From: Monoglobus sp964617455
GTDB taxonomy: Bacteria > Bacillota > Clostridia > Monoglobales > Monoglobaceae
Length of the DNA stretch: 64,000 bases
NCBI GenBank assembly: GCA_964617455.1
Contig: CAZTYF010000002.1
Span: 102,883 to 166,882 of the forward strand
Reading direction: 5' to 3'
The notes beneath the pieces were generated by a model, which saw only the letters and a program-made list of their open reading frames with translations, did not search any database and was not told where the DNA came from. Positions 19,622 through 28,896 of the stretch are shown here, in pieces (position 1 is the stretch's first letter; each line of letters begins with the position of its first letter). The translations under genes were made by a program, and so were the position numbers.

Positions 19622-20839
19622 ATGAAAACATCTTTTCCCCATATGGGTTGCGTGACGGGCTATAAGGTGCTCCTTGAAAAACTCGGCCACGAGGTAATAA
19701 TGCCCGATGCTCCTTCTCAGAAAACAATGGAATTGGGAGTGAAATACAGTCCGGAATTTATTTGTTTCCCGTTTAAAGTGATGATGGGCACTTATATCGA
19801 ATGTGCGCAAAAAGGCGCCGAACTTATCGTGTCATCGGGCGGCTCGGGCCCCTGCCGTGCGGGCATGTATCCCGATGTGCATCAAAAGGTCCTGAAGGAA
19901 TTGGGCTTTAATACGAAAGTTGTCGTGTTCGACAGTATGTTCCAGGATTTCGATGCTTTTTATGAAAAAGTCAAAATAATAACAAACGGCACTCCCACAA
20001 GCAAGCTGCCCGGCATTGCGCTCTTTACATACAAGCTTATCAAAAAAATGGATAAGCTGGAAAAACGAATGAAGATTTTGCGGGCATATGAGCTCAATCA
20101 GGGGGATTATTCAAGAGCATGGCGAGATATAACCAAGATGTTCGAAAAATGTGAAACAATCAGAGATGTGAACCGTACATACAAAGAGGCGGTTGATATC
20201 TTTGAGGCCATTCCTCGGCGAAAAGTTGAGGAATCTCAGCGACTCAGAGTGGGAATAGTAGGTGAGATATATGTTATTATGGAGCCTACGGTAAACAAAA
20301 ACGTTGAGGAAATTCTGAACAGTTTGGGGGTTGAGGTTGAAAACGTTCAATATATTTCGGACTGGGTTGAGCATAACCTTTTGCCCAAATGGCTCCCCTA
20401 TCCCAAATCCCACCGAATTTTCAAAACAGCCGGGGATGTGGCGCCGATAAATTGCGGCGGCCACGAGAAGGAGAATATGGGCTGGGTCTATGATTTTGCA
20501 AAGCGGGGATTTGACGGCGTAGTTCATCTTATGCCCTTTGCCTGCCTGCCGGAGTTGGTCAATTTGGGAAAATTTCCGGCTATTTCAAATGAGCTTAATA
20601 TGCCCATAATGTCGCTTTCTCTTGACGAGCAAATGGGCGAAGCCCATGTGAAGACAAGACTTGAAGCTTTCACGGATTTAATCAGGAGCAAGCACGAGGC
20701 CAAGCAGAAATCGGGTTTGGGAGATGCAATCGGATCCGCAGCTCATTCGGCAGCCCGAATGGTGGAAGACAAGGCCCGCAAGGTCAGGGATAACTTGGCA
20801 ACCACCGGCCGTACCCCGGCAAAGCAGCATGCAAAATAG
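19622..20839 (+). CDS. 2-hydroxyacyl-CoA dehydratase family protein
   Basis: A 405-residue protein beginning MKTSFPHMGCVTGYKVLLEK, continuing with GVKYSPEFICFPFKVMMGTYIE and SSGGSGPCRAGMYPDVH, hallmark blocks of the COG3581-type dehydratase-like subunit. Conserved cysteines (GC, ICFP, PCR, NCGGHE, FACLPE) suit an oxygen-sensitive [4Fe-4S] centre. It lies 8 bases after the activase-related gene, and the activase ATPase follows 15 bases later. The C-terminal 40 residues are a basic, low-complexity tail (AARMVEDKARKVRDN and so on) that looks like an extension. True 2-hydroxyacyl-CoA dehydratases have different subunit sizes, so this is more likely an uncharacterised relative using the same ATP-driven electron-activation chemistry. 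Confidence 0.82.
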   Translation: MKTSFPHMGCVTGYKVLLEKLGHEVIMPDAPSQKTMELGVKYSPEFICFPFKVMMGTYIECAQKGAELIVSSGGSGPCRAGMYPDVHQKVLKELGFNTKVVVFDSMFQDFDAFYEKVKIITNGTPTSKLPGIALFTYKLIKKMDKLEKRMKILRAYELNQGDYSRAWRDITKMFEKCETIRDVNRTYKEAVDIFEAIPRRKVEESQRLRVGIVGEIYVIMEPTVNKNVEEILNSLGVEVENVQYISDWVEHNLLPKWLPYPKSHRIFKTAGDVAPINCGGHEKENMGWVYDFAKRGFDGVVHLMPFACLPELVNLGKFPAISNELNMPIMSLSLDEQMGEAHVKTRLEAFTDLIRSKHEAKQKSGLGDAIGSAAHSAARMVEDKARKVRDNLATTGRTPAKQHAK

Positions 20840-20854
20840 GAGAAGATTTGAATT

Positions 20855-21847
20855 ATGAAGTATTATTTGGGAATAGATATTGGCTCCGTCAGCACAAACG
20901 TCGTAGCTATGGACTCAAACTATAACGTATGTTTTGAGCAATATATAAGAGCCAACGGACAGCCCTTGGAAAGTGTCAAAAGCGGTATGAAAGCGCTGCA
21001 AAATGCCATCGGATGCAAAGATGAGGACATTTTGGGCATCGGAACAACCGGAAGCGGAAGAGAACTTGCCGGGGTTTTGGTAGGCGCCGATGTTATTAAG
21101 AATGAGATAACGGCTCACGCCACCGCCACCCTCCACTATCATCCCGACGCCCGAACCATATTTGAAATCGGCGGTCAGGATTCAAAGATTATCATCCTTC
21201 AAGACGGCATGGTCACCGATTTTGCCATGAACACCGTCTGTGCAGCGGGAACGGGGTCCTTTCTTGACCATCAGGCGGAGCGTTTGGGTGTGCCTATAGA
21301 GCAGTTCGGCGAATTGGCCCTGACGGCCGAAAAGGATGTCAGAATCGCAGGCCGCTGCACGGTTTTTGCCGAATCGGATATGATTGCAAAGCAGCAATAC
21401 GGCTTCTCGAAGGCGGAGATAATAAAAGGTCTCTGCAACGCATTGGTTCGCAACTATATAAATAATTTGGGCAGAGCCAAGACTTTGAAGCCTCCTTTTA
21501 TTTTCCAGGGCGGAGTGGCCGCCAATGTGGGAATTCGCAAAGCCTTTGAGGATGAAGTGGGCGAAAAGGTCATTATCCCCAAGCATTACAATGTTATGGG
21601 TGCCATCGGAAGCGCAATTTTGGCTAAGGAATACATAGAGGATAACGAAATTACGGAGCCCTCCTTCAAGGGATTTGGGCAGCTTGAACTGGAGTTTAAA
21701 CCCACCAGTTTTGAGTGCGGCGGCTGCTCCAATATGTGTGAAGTCATCCGTGTGATTTCGTCGGATAACGAGGTTTTGGCGGTGTGGGGCGACAAGTGCG
21801 GAAAGTATGCCGGCACGGGTAAAGCATCAAAAATCGCAGGAAGATAA
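20855..21847 (+). CDS. Acyl-CoA dehydratase activase (BadF/BadG/BcrA/BcrD ATPase family)
   Basis: A 330-residue ASKHA-fold ATPase. It has the phosphate-1 motif YLGIDIGSVSTNVVAMD at the N-terminus, GIGTTGSGRELA, FEIGGQDSK, the cluster-cysteine motif NTVCAAGTGSFLDHQAERLG, and GRCTVFAESDMI with the second cluster cysteine. Activases are homodimers sharing one [4Fe-4S] cluster; ATP hydrolysis drives a low-potential electron onto a dehydratase partner. About 60 extra residues at the C-terminus hold a C-x2-C-x3-C group (FECGGCSNMCE) and a further cysteine, beyond the roughly 260 residues of a minimal activase. It follows its likely partner genes and has a good AGGAG site. Activase identity is firm; the substrate of the system is unknown. 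Confidence 0.9.
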   Translation: MKYYLGIDIGSVSTNVVAMDSNYNVCFEQYIRANGQPLESVKSGMKALQNAIGCKDEDILGIGTTGSGRELAGVLVGADVIKNEITAHATATLHYHPDARTIFEIGGQDSKIIILQDGMVTDFAMNTVCAAGTGSFLDHQAERLGVPIEQFGELALTAEKDVRIAGRCTVFAESDMIAKQQYGFSKAEIIKGLCNALVRNYINNLGRAKTLKPPFIFQGGVAANVGIRKAFEDEVGEKVIIPKHYNVMGAIGSAILAKEYIEDNEITEPSFKGFGQLELEFKPTSFECGGCSNMCEVIRVISSDNEVLAVWGDKCGKYAGTGKASKIAGR

Positions 21848-21881
21848 GTTTTCAATTCAAAATTTTAAAGGAGGAATAACC

Positions 21882-22127
21882 ATGGAGTACACTTACAAGA
21901 CGAAGGGCACCTGCTCGCAGATGATAACTTTCAGTATTGACGACGGAAAGGTCCGCAATGTGAAATTTTTGGGCGGCTGCCACGGAAATACCCAAGGCAT
22001 TTCGGCATTGGTCGAGGGAATGGATGCGGAAAAGGTAATAAGCCTCCTCAAAGGTATCGACTGTAACGGGCGAGGCACATCCTGCCCGGACCAACTTGCC
22101 ATAGCTCTACGGCAGGCAATATCATAA
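21882..22127 (+). CDS. TSCPD domain protein (YdhB-like)
   Basis: An 81-residue protein whose ATG at 21882 has a perfect AAAGGAGG site 7 bases upstream. It carries the domain's signature: VKFLGGCHGNTQGIS, then DCNGRGTSCPDQLAIAL near the C-terminus. TSCPD is a small cysteine-containing domain of uncertain function, found alone in Clostridia and fused to some B12-dependent ribonucleotide reductases. It lies 34 bases after the activase gene in the same direction and before a strong terminator, so it belongs to this operon. A role in metal or cluster handling is speculation. Confidence 0.88.
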   Translation: MEYTYKTKGTCSQMITFSIDDGKVRNVKFLGGCHGNTQGISALVEGMDAEKVISLLKGIDCNGRGTSCPDQLAIALRQAIS

Positions 22128-22129
22128 TG

Positions 22130-22170
22130 AAAAGTTTGCCGCATACCGCTTGGTATGCGGCAAACTTTTT
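22130..22170 (+). terminator. Strong rho-independent terminator of the dehydratase operon
   Basis: An 18-bp perfect stem (22130-22147 with 22152-22169), loop GCTT, ending in a T tract. Confidence 0.93.
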
Positions 22171-22282
22171 CCCTAGAAATTATAAAAAAACGGGAACAAA
22201 AATATTAAAATAATCGTCTAAAAACCATAAGGATTTGAGTGTTCCGAATTTGGGCGGAGGACTTTTTGATTCTGAGAAATGC

Positions 22283-22311
22283 TTGTGATTTTGGGCACAT
22301 TGTGATAAAAT
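22283..22311 (+). promoter_or_regulatory. Sigma-A promoter of the YcdB-like SLH gene
   Basis: TTGTGA (22283-22288), 17-base spacer, TAAAAT (22306-22311), 55 bases before the start codon. Confidence 0.65.
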
Positions 22312-22365
22312 AATCCTAAGACGAAGTGTGGATAATTTAAAATAAAGACAAATAAAGGAGGAGTT

Positions 22366-24552
22366 ATGATGAGATTATTGTGTGTGATACTTTCGATATT
22401 GCTTGTGTTTACGGCTGTACCTGTTTTTGCGGCAGACAGTGAGGGCCTTGAAATTGCCATTACCACCGTGAAAAGCCGAATCGAAATTCCCGAAGAACTC
22501 AGCGAGTTTTCCGGCAGTTATTCGTATTATTTGGGACACAAGACTTACCGTCTTAATTGGGAGTCAAAGGAGGACGGTGAAAAGCATAGGGCAATCGACA
22601 TTTCGATAGACGATTTGGGAAATATCCTGAGCTACAGCCGAATCGGGTCCGATTCGAAAAAGGCATCTCTGCCCAAATTATCTGAGGATCAGGTGATAAG
22701 TGCGGCTTACGGACATATGGCAAAGCTAAATCCCGACATAGCATCCGAATTCGATTCAAACGGCAAAATCATGTATGGTTACGGAGTAAATTCTTCTTAT
22801 GCATGTGTCCGTTTCGACAGATATATAAACGGTTTGCCTTTCTGCAACGATTCTGTAAGCATTTCGGTGGATAATGACACGGGCGAGTTGTCTGACCTGT
22901 ATATGGGAATAACCTATGTCGATGGCATTTCCTCTCCGGATGGCATAATAGCTCCGGAACAAGCTGCGGAAAAATTTAAGGAATTGTCACCCATGGAGGC
23001 AAAGTACATAACCAAAGATACCGATGAGGGTGAGGCTCCTGCCGCAGTTTTGGCATATGAGCCCAAATACAGCGACACAATGATAGATGCCCGTACCGGG
23101 GAAGAATATGTGTCCGGATACGAAATGACCAATTCCGAATATTTCGCTGGCAGTGCGGGAGGCACCACTCAGGATGCAGCGGCAGCGGCGACGGAGACGG
23201 GTACTTTTACACCCTCCGAACTTGCCAATTTGGAACAAATAGAGGGTTTGCTGTCCGAAACGGAGGTTCGGAACATAGCCGAAAGTATGACCGAGATCCC
23301 ATTGGATGGCAAGGAGTTCACAAGCTGCAAATATTTCTCTCGGCGCGGCGCTGACGGGGAAAATAAATACACGGCCGACCTGACATATTCTTTGACCGAA
23401 ACCCGCGGCGAAACGAGCGTCAGAGAAGACACCTTTGTGTCGCTTGACGCAGTGACCGGAGCGCTTATCGAAGTCAGGGCCTTTGACAATGCGAATAACG
23501 CTGCGGAAAAACCCGCAATTACCGAGGCGCAGGCTCTTGAATATGCCAAGGCTTTTGCCGATAAATACGCCCATGACGAGTTTATGAAGTCAAATCCCGA
23601 CCTTGATATGGCGGATGAGCCGGTGCCTCTCGAAGAAAACCCGTATCGTAATTCATACGCGGTATCCGACGACGGCACGGAATACTATTACGATTATGTG
23701 TACAGGTTTATTCGGGTGGAAAACGGGTTTGAATATCCCGATAACGACTTATATATCAAGATTGATAAAACAAACGGGAAAGTTTTGAATTTTTCCAAAA
23801 ACTGGGATGATGATGTTACTTTTGAATCCCCGGAAGGTATGATTTCCGCCGATGAGGCTTTTGAAGCTCTTCGGGAGAAAGCCGGAATAAATCCCCGGTA
23901 TGTGCAAAAAAAGGCAGAGAACGGCAGCATTTCGGCAGAGGTGGTCTATTCCTTAAGTGAGGACAAACCTGTTGCTGTTTCCGCTGTGAACGGCGCTCTT
24001 TTGGACTATAACGGAACAGAATATAAGGAAAATGAAAAAGCGCCAATCGCCGATGACATAAGCGGTCACTATGCCGAGGCGGCGATTGAGGCCCTTCTCG
24101 GAATAGGTGTCATAACACTTTCCGAAGGAGAGACATCATTCCGCCCGGACGAGGTGATAACACAGGGAGAACTGTTAACCTTTGTGGCGGGTTTGGATGC
24201 CGGCCCTTATTCCTACGTAACCGAGAGCACGGACGAACTTTACAAATTTGCTTATGGTCGAGGTATTATGCAAAGCAGCGATTCTCGGGATGAAAACTTG
24301 CCTTCCATTCGTGAGGACGGCGTGAAATACATTATCCGCTCCTTGGGATATGAGGATATAGCCAAAATGACCGAGATTTTCAATACGGGTTTTGCGGACG
24401 GCGCCGATATAACTCCGGGTATGGAGGGATATGTTGCTCTTGCCAAAGGGTTTGGAATAATAGGCGGAAATCCCGACAACACTTTTGCACCGAAAGCCCC
24501 CTTGACCCGTGCCGATGCGGCGATTATGATTTATAACTATTTAACGAAATAA
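22366..24552 (+). CDS. Secreted YcdB/YcdC-repeat protein with C-terminal SLH domains
   Basis: A 728-residue exported protein. Signal peptide 1-23 (VFTAVPVFA). Repeated PepSY/YcdB-like units cover about 30-560, each with a conserved basic-Trp strand (YRLNWESK), a DDLGNILSY-type turn and the EQAAEKFKEL or EAQALEYAKAFADKY helix. Three SLH repeats close the protein (about 565-728, with GVITLSEGETSFRPDEVITQGE and GIIGGNPDNTFAPKAPLTRADA-type cores). YcdB-type proteins are usually of unknown function; PepSY modules can inhibit peptidases. Start: AAAGGAGG 7 bases upstream of the first of two adjacent ATG codons (22366, 22369). A single-gene unit with its own promoter. Anchoring through the same wall polymer as the other SLH proteins is expected. 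Confidence 0.85.
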   Translation: MMRLLCVILSILLVFTAVPVFAADSEGLEIAITTVKSRIEIPEELSEFSGSYSYYLGHKTYRLNWESKEDGEKHRAIDISIDDLGNILSYSRIGSDSKKASLPKLSEDQVISAAYGHMAKLNPDIASEFDSNGKIMYGYGVNSSYACVRFDRYINGLPFCNDSVSISVDNDTGELSDLYMGITYVDGISSPDGIIAPEQAAEKFKELSPMEAKYITKDTDEGEAPAAVLAYEPKYSDTMIDARTGEEYVSGYEMTNSEYFAGSAGGTTQDAAAAATETGTFTPSELANLEQIEGLLSETEVRNIAESMTEIPLDGKEFTSCKYFSRRGADGENKYTADLTYSLTETRGETSVREDTFVSLDAVTGALIEVRAFDNANNAAEKPAITEAQALEYAKAFADKYAHDEFMKSNPDLDMADEPVPLEENPYRNSYAVSDDGTEYYYDYVYRFIRVENGFEYPDNDLYIKIDKTNGKVLNFSKNWDDDVTFESPEGMISADEAFEALREKAGINPRYVQKKAENGSISAEVVYSLSEDKPVAVSAVNGALLDYNGTEYKENEKAPIADDISGHYAEAAIEALLGIGVITLSEGETSFRPDEVITQGELLTFVAGLDAGPYSYVTESTDELYKFAYGRGIMQSSDSRDENLPSIREDGVKYIIRSLGYEDIAKMTEIFNTGFADGADITPGMEGYVALAKGFGIIGGNPDNTFAPKAPLTRADAAIMIYNYLTK

Positions 24553-24571
24553 AATAAACTTCCTCCCTTTT

Positions 24572-24597
24572 CCCCTCTCTTTGGAGAGGGGACTTTT
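24572..24597 (+). terminator. Probable terminator after the YcdB-like SLH gene
   Basis: Perfect stem CCCCTCTC/GAGAGGGG with a 4-base loop, then ACTTTTA. The short T run makes it a moderate candidate. Confidence 0.6.
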
Positions 24598-24647
24598 ATG
24601 AGGGGAACAATTCCTCCTTGTAACAGGGATATTTACATAATTACCAC

Positions 24648-24676
24648 TTGACATACAAACCGGGGTGTTGTAAAAT
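24648..24676 (+). promoter_or_regulatory. Sigma-A promoter of the CDP-dideoxysugar operon
   Basis: Consensus TTGACA (24648-24653), 17-base spacer, TAAAAT (24671-24676). No further terminator is seen until 29832, so it can serve the five genes 24730-29825. Confidence 0.85.
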
Positions 24677-24729
24677 ATAGACTGTGATTTTACCGATGGG
24701 CGGTATTTTTGCATGCAAAGGAGATTATT

Positions 24730-25506
24730 ATGAAAGTAGTAATTTTGGCGGGGGGCTTGGGCACGAGAATTTCCGAGGAAAGCCACCTGCGGCCAAAGCC
24801 GATGATTGAAATCGGCGGGATGCCTATTTTGTGGCATATAATGAAGGAGTATTCTCACTACGGATATAACGATTTTATCATCTGTGCCGGATATAAGCAG
24901 TATGTAATAAAAGAGTATTTTGCCGATTACTACCTGCACAGAAGCGATGTTACCTTCGATTTCGGCCATGAAAACAAAATGATCGTTCACAACAATGTGG
25001 CAGAGCCCTGGAAGGTGACCATTGTGGACACGGGCCTTCACACCATGACCGGTGGCAGAGTGAAACGTGTTCGTGACTATATAGGCGAAGAGACATTTAT
25101 GCTCACCTACGGCGACGGCCTTTGCGATATTGATATAAACAAATTGGTTGAGTTCCACAAAAGCCATGGAAAAATTGCCACCATTACCGCCATCGACCTG
25201 AATCAGCGTTTCGGTGTTTTGGAAATTGCCAAGTCCGGCCAAGTGAAAGCTTTCAGGGAGAAGGACGAGGCGGACGGAGACGTTATAAACGGCGGATATA
25301 TGGTTCTTGAGCCCAAAGTGTTTGATTATATAAAAAACAGCCAAACCGTTTTTGAAAAGGAGCCTATGGAAAACCTTGCCAGAGACGGCGAAATGATGGC
25401 ATACAGACATGAGGGCTTTTGGCGCTGTATGGATACCCAGCGGGACAAACAGGTTCTCGAAAAACTGTGGGAGGAAGGAAATGCCCCCTGGAAGGTTTGG
25501 TACTGA
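24730..25506 (+). CDS. rfbF: Glucose-1-phosphate cytidylyltransferase
   Basis: Makes CDP-glucose from CTP and glucose 1-phosphate, the first step to CDP-3,6-dideoxyhexoses. 258 residues, the family length. The nucleotidyltransferase signature is complete: VVILAGGLGTRISEE near the start, RPKPMIEIGG, GYGDGLCDID-type metal site (TYGDGLCDID) and INGGYMVLEP. The ATG at 24730 is chosen over one 21 bases upstream because AAAGGAG lies 7 bases before it and the family starts at MKVVILAGG. First gene of the operon; rfbG follows 12 bases later. Confidence 0.95.
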   Translation: MKVVILAGGLGTRISEESHLRPKPMIEIGGMPILWHIMKEYSHYGYNDFIICAGYKQYVIKEYFADYYLHRSDVTFDFGHENKMIVHNNVAEPWKVTIVDTGLHTMTGGRVKRVRDYIGEETFMLTYGDGLCDIDINKLVEFHKSHGKIATITAIDLNQRFGVLEIAKSGQVKAFREKDEADGDVINGGYMVLEPKVFDYIKNSQTVFEKEPMENLARDGEMMAYRHEGFWRCMDTQRDKQVLEKLWEEGNAPWKVWY

Positions 25507-25518
25507 TTTTTTAACATT

Positions 25519-26580
25519 ATGAAATATAACCTTGATTTTTACAAAAACAAAAGAGTCTTTATAACGGGTCATACCGGTTTTAAAGGCAGTTGGCTTTGCG
25601 AAATCCTGAAGTCGGCGGGGGCGAATGTAACGGGATATGCCTTGTGCCCTCCAACGGAGCCCTCGTTGTTTGAACTTGCAAATGTTTCCGACGGGTTAAG
25701 GTCTGTTGAGGGCGATATTCGGGATTTTGATAAGTTAAAGGCCGTGTTTGACGAGGCACGGCCCGAAATTGTGTTCCATTTGGCGGCCCAACCCATTGTC
25801 CTCGAAAGCTACAACAATCCCAGATATACCTACGAGACCAATGTTATGGGAACGGTCAATATTTTGGAGTGTGTTCGCACATCGGACAGTGTAAGATCTT
25901 TCCTCAATGTGACTACCGACAAGGTGTATAAGAATTACGAACGGCAGAGGGGATACAGGGAGGATGAACCTTTGGACGGATTTGACCCCTATTCAAACAG
26001 CAAATCCTGTTCCGAACTGGTGACTCACAGCTACAGGAACAGCTTTTTTGAGAAGGGACCGGCAATATCCACCGCAAGGGCCGGCAATGTTATCGGCGGC
26101 GGCGATTTTGCAAAAGACAGGATAATACCCGATTGCGTCCGTGCGGCGGAAAAGGGAGAGGCTGTAACCGTTCGCAACCCTCATTCGACCCGGCCATATC
26201 AGCATGTGCTTGAGCCTCTCTTTGCCTATTTGATGATTGCAGAAAAGCAATGGGAGAATCGGGAATATTCCGACTGCTATAATGTGGGACCGGAAGATAC
26301 CGACTGCGTGGATACCGCAACCGTTGTTGATATGTTTTGTGAGGAATGGGGCGGGATAAGCCGAAAAGATGCCGCACCGAAAAATGCGCCCCATGAGGCG
26401 GTTTTTTTGAAGCTTGACTGCTCAAAACTCAAAAAAACCTTCGGTTGGCAACCCCGCTGGAACATTCGTGAGACGATTAAAAAGACGGTTGAGTGGACGC
26501 GGGTGTACTTGGGCGGCGGCACCGCCGATGATATAAGAGATATAATGCAAAAGCAGATAATGGAATATTTAAGGGGTTAG
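25519..26580 (+). CDS. rfbG: CDP-glucose 4,6-dehydratase
   Basis: Converts CDP-glucose to CDP-4-keto-6-deoxyglucose with bound NAD. 353 residues, an extended short-chain dehydrogenase. It has the NAD loop GHTGFKGSW (GxxGxxG), HLAAQPIV, TTDKVY and the catalytic YSNSK (YxxxK) in FDPYSNSKSCSEL, then RPYQHVLEPL, a block typical of RfbG. Start at 25519, 12 bases after rfbF. It works with RfbF upstream and RfbH 4 bases downstream. Confidence 0.95.
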   Translation: MKYNLDFYKNKRVFITGHTGFKGSWLCEILKSAGANVTGYALCPPTEPSLFELANVSDGLRSVEGDIRDFDKLKAVFDEARPEIVFHLAAQPIVLESYNNPRYTYETNVMGTVNILECVRTSDSVRSFLNVTTDKVYKNYERQRGYREDEPLDGFDPYSNSKSCSELVTHSYRNSFFEKGPAISTARAGNVIGGGDFAKDRIIPDCVRAAEKGEAVTVRNPHSTRPYQHVLEPLFAYLMIAEKQWENREYSDCYNVGPEDTDCVDTATVVDMFCEEWGGISRKDAAPKNAPHEAVFLKLDCSKLKKTFGWQPRWNIRETIKKTVEWTRVYLGGGTADDIRDIMQKQIMEYLRG

Positions 26581-26584
26581 GAAT

Positions 26585-27934
26585 ATGTTTGAAAATACGG
26601 AGGAAAAACAGGCGAGGGAGCAAATCCTTCAAATTGTTGATGAATATTGCAGAACCTTTCACAAAAGGGAAAAACCTTTTGAGGAAGGGGACCGAATTCC
26701 CTATGCCTCACGGGTATATGATTCCGAAGAAATGGTGAATTTGGTTGACAGTGCCTTGGAGTTTTGGCTGACCTCGGGCAGGTATACCGATGAGTTTGAA
26801 AAAAACTTGGGGGAATATTTGGGTGTTAAATACTGTGCCTTGGTTAATTCCGGGTCGAGTGCCAACTTAGCGGCCTTTATGGCTTTGACATCGCCGCTTT
26901 TGGGTGAAAGAGCCATAAGGCGGGGTGATGAGGTTATCACGGTTGCGGCAGGTTTTCCCACAACGGTGACGCCCATGATTCAATACGGAGCTGTGCCGGT
27001 TTTTGTGGATGTGACAATTCCTCAATACAATATTGATACGGCAAAGCTTGAGGATGCCCTCTCAAATAAGACCAAGGCGGTTATGGTCGCCCACACCTTG
27101 GGTAATCCTTTCGATATCCGCACGGTGAAGAGTTTTTGCGATCGGCATGGACTTTGGTTGATTGAAGACAACTGCGACGCTTTGGGCTCTACCTACACAT
27201 TAAACGGCAAAACAAAGTTCACCGGCACATTCGGCGATATCGGTACCTCCAGTTTTTATCCGCCTCACCACATGACCATGGGTGAGGGAGGAGCGGTCTA
27301 CACCGATAATCCTTTGCTTTCGAAAATTATTCGGTCAATACGGGATTGGGGAAGAGACTGTGTTTGCAAGTCCGGTATGGATAATATGTGCGGGCATAGA
27401 TTTGACGGCCGCTACGGCGAACTGCCCGTCGGATATGATCATAAATATGTATATTCCCACTTTGGATATAACCTAAAGGCCACCGATATGCAGGCGGCCA
27501 TCGGCTGTGCCCAATTGAAAAAACTCCCGTCTTTTGCGGAAAGACGGAGGCACAACTTTGACCGGCTCAGAAAGAGTCTTGAGCCGATCGGTGACAGAAT
27601 CATTCTCCCCGAAGCCTGTGACAATTCGAATCCAAGCTGGTTTGGATTTTTGATTACCTGCGGAGAGGGCGTCGACAGAAACGGTGTTGTGCGCTATGTG
27701 GAGCAAAAAGGAATTCAAACCCGTATGCTTTTTGCGGGTAATCTCACCAAACATCCCTGCTTTGACGAAATGAGGGAGGCGGGAGAGGGCTACCGGATAG
27801 TGGGTAGTCTTGAAAACACCGACAGAATAATGACGGATACTTTCTGGGTGGGTGTTTATCCGGGTATGACCGATGAGATTATAGACTATATGGGTCGCAC
27901 AATTATCGAAGCAGTCACCTGCAAAGGAGAGTAA
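26585..27934 (+). CDS. rfbH: CDP-4-keto-6-deoxyglucose 3-dehydrase (E1, PMP and iron-sulfur enzyme)
   Basis: Catalyses C-3 deoxygenation of CDP-4-keto-6-deoxyglucose with pyridoxamine phosphate and a [2Fe-2S] cluster. 449 residues. The aminotransferase-fold lysine is replaced by histidine in SSFYPPHHMTMGEGGAV, as in E1 enzymes. Cluster cysteines are all present: C197 (EDNCDALGS) and C259, C261, C269 (RDC-x-C-x7-C). It needs a reductase partner (E3, a flavin and [2Fe-2S] protein such as AscD/DdhD/RfbI); none is in this window. Located 4 bases after rfbG, 8 before the glycosyltransferase. Confidence 0.95.
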   Translation: MFENTEEKQAREQILQIVDEYCRTFHKREKPFEEGDRIPYASRVYDSEEMVNLVDSALEFWLTSGRYTDEFEKNLGEYLGVKYCALVNSGSSANLAAFMALTSPLLGERAIRRGDEVITVAAGFPTTVTPMIQYGAVPVFVDVTIPQYNIDTAKLEDALSNKTKAVMVAHTLGNPFDIRTVKSFCDRHGLWLIEDNCDALGSTYTLNGKTKFTGTFGDIGTSSFYPPHHMTMGEGGAVYTDNPLLSKIIRSIRDWGRDCVCKSGMDNMCGHRFDGRYGELPVGYDHKYVYSHFGYNLKATDMQAAIGCAQLKKLPSFAERRRHNFDRLRKSLEPIGDRIILPEACDNSNPSWFGFLITCGEGVDRNGVVRYVEQKGIQTRMLFAGNLTKHPCFDEMREAGEGYRIVGSLENTDRIMTDTFWVGVYPGMTDEIIDYMGRTIIEAVTCKGE

Positions 27935-27942
27935 AAGCAGAT

Positions 27943-28896
27943 ATGAAAAAGATTTCCGTGCTTATTCCCTGTTACAACGAGGAGGAAAATGTGGTCCCCC
28001 TCAGCAGGGCCATAATCGAACAATTTGAAGGACACTTGAAGGATTATGACTACGAGATTGTGTTTATTGACAACGATTCTCAAGATAATACAAGGGCGCT
28101 TCTGGCGGGACTTTGTGCCGAAAACAAAAGGATCAAGGCAATTTTCAACGCCAAAAATTTCGGACAGTTTAATTCGCCTTATTACGGTATGTGTCAAACC
28201 ACGGGAGACTGTACAATATGTATGTGCGCCGACTTTCAAGACCCTCCGGATCTTATTCCGAGACTTGTCAAAGAATGGGAGAACGGCTATAAGATCGTCT
28301 GCGCAATCAAAAGCTCCAGCCGTGAAAATCCCATTATTCGGTTTTTGAGGACCTGCTATTATAAAGTTATCAAAAAAATGTCCGAAGTGGAACAAATCGA
28401 ACATTTCACGGGCACGGGACTCTATGATAAGGCATTTATTGAAGTGTTGCGAAATCTTGATGACTCCGAGCCTTTCCTGCGAGGTATAGTTGCAGAACTC
28501 GGTTTCAGGCGCAAGGATATTGAGTATGAGCAGCAAAAGCGCCGGGCCGGCAAGACCAGTAACAGTTTTTACAGTCTGTATGACGCCGCCATGCTGAGCT
28601 TTACATCATATACCAAAATCGGACTCAGACTTGCCACCATGTCGGGTTTCGTAATATCACTGATAAGCATCATCATTGCCCTTGTATATCTCGTTCGAAA
28701 GCTCATACATTGGCAGCATTTCCCTTTGGGCAATGCACCAATCCTGATAGGCGTGTTCCTCCTTGGAGGTATTCAGTTATTTTTCATAGGTCTCATAGGC
28801 GAGTATATTATAAACATAAACAAAAGAGTCATGCATCGCCCATTGGTAATAGAAGAAAAGCGCCTGAATTTTGACGGCGAAGAGGAAAAGGCCTAA
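27943..28896 (+). CDS. Membrane glycosyltransferase family 2 (GtrB/DPM1-like)
   Basis: A 317-residue polyprenyl-phosphate glycosyltransferase-like protein. A GT-A domain fills the first 230 residues (VLIPCYNEEENV, IVFIDNDSQDNT, CADFQDPPDLIP metal-binding D-x-Q-D, and HFTGTGLYDK). Two membrane helices follow (about 226-250 and 264-285). Such enzymes move a sugar from a nucleotide to undecaprenyl phosphate on the cytoplasmic face. In this operon the donor could be the CDP-dideoxysugar made upstream; that is inference. The stop overlaps the next start by one base (TAATG). Confidence 0.88.
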   Translation: MKKISVLIPCYNEEENVVPLSRAIIEQFEGHLKDYDYEIVFIDNDSQDNTRALLAGLCAENKRIKAIFNAKNFGQFNSPYYGMCQTTGDCTICMCADFQDPPDLIPRLVKEWENGYKIVCAIKSSSRENPIIRFLRTCYYKVIKKMSEVEQIEHFTGTGLYDKAFIEVLRNLDDSEPFLRGIVAELGFRRKDIEYEQQKRRAGKTSNSFYSLYDAAMLSFTSYTKIGLRLATMSGFVISLISIIIALVYLVRKLIHWQHFPLGNAPILIGVFLLGGIQLFFIGLIGEYIININKRVMHRPLVIEEKRLNFDGEEEKA

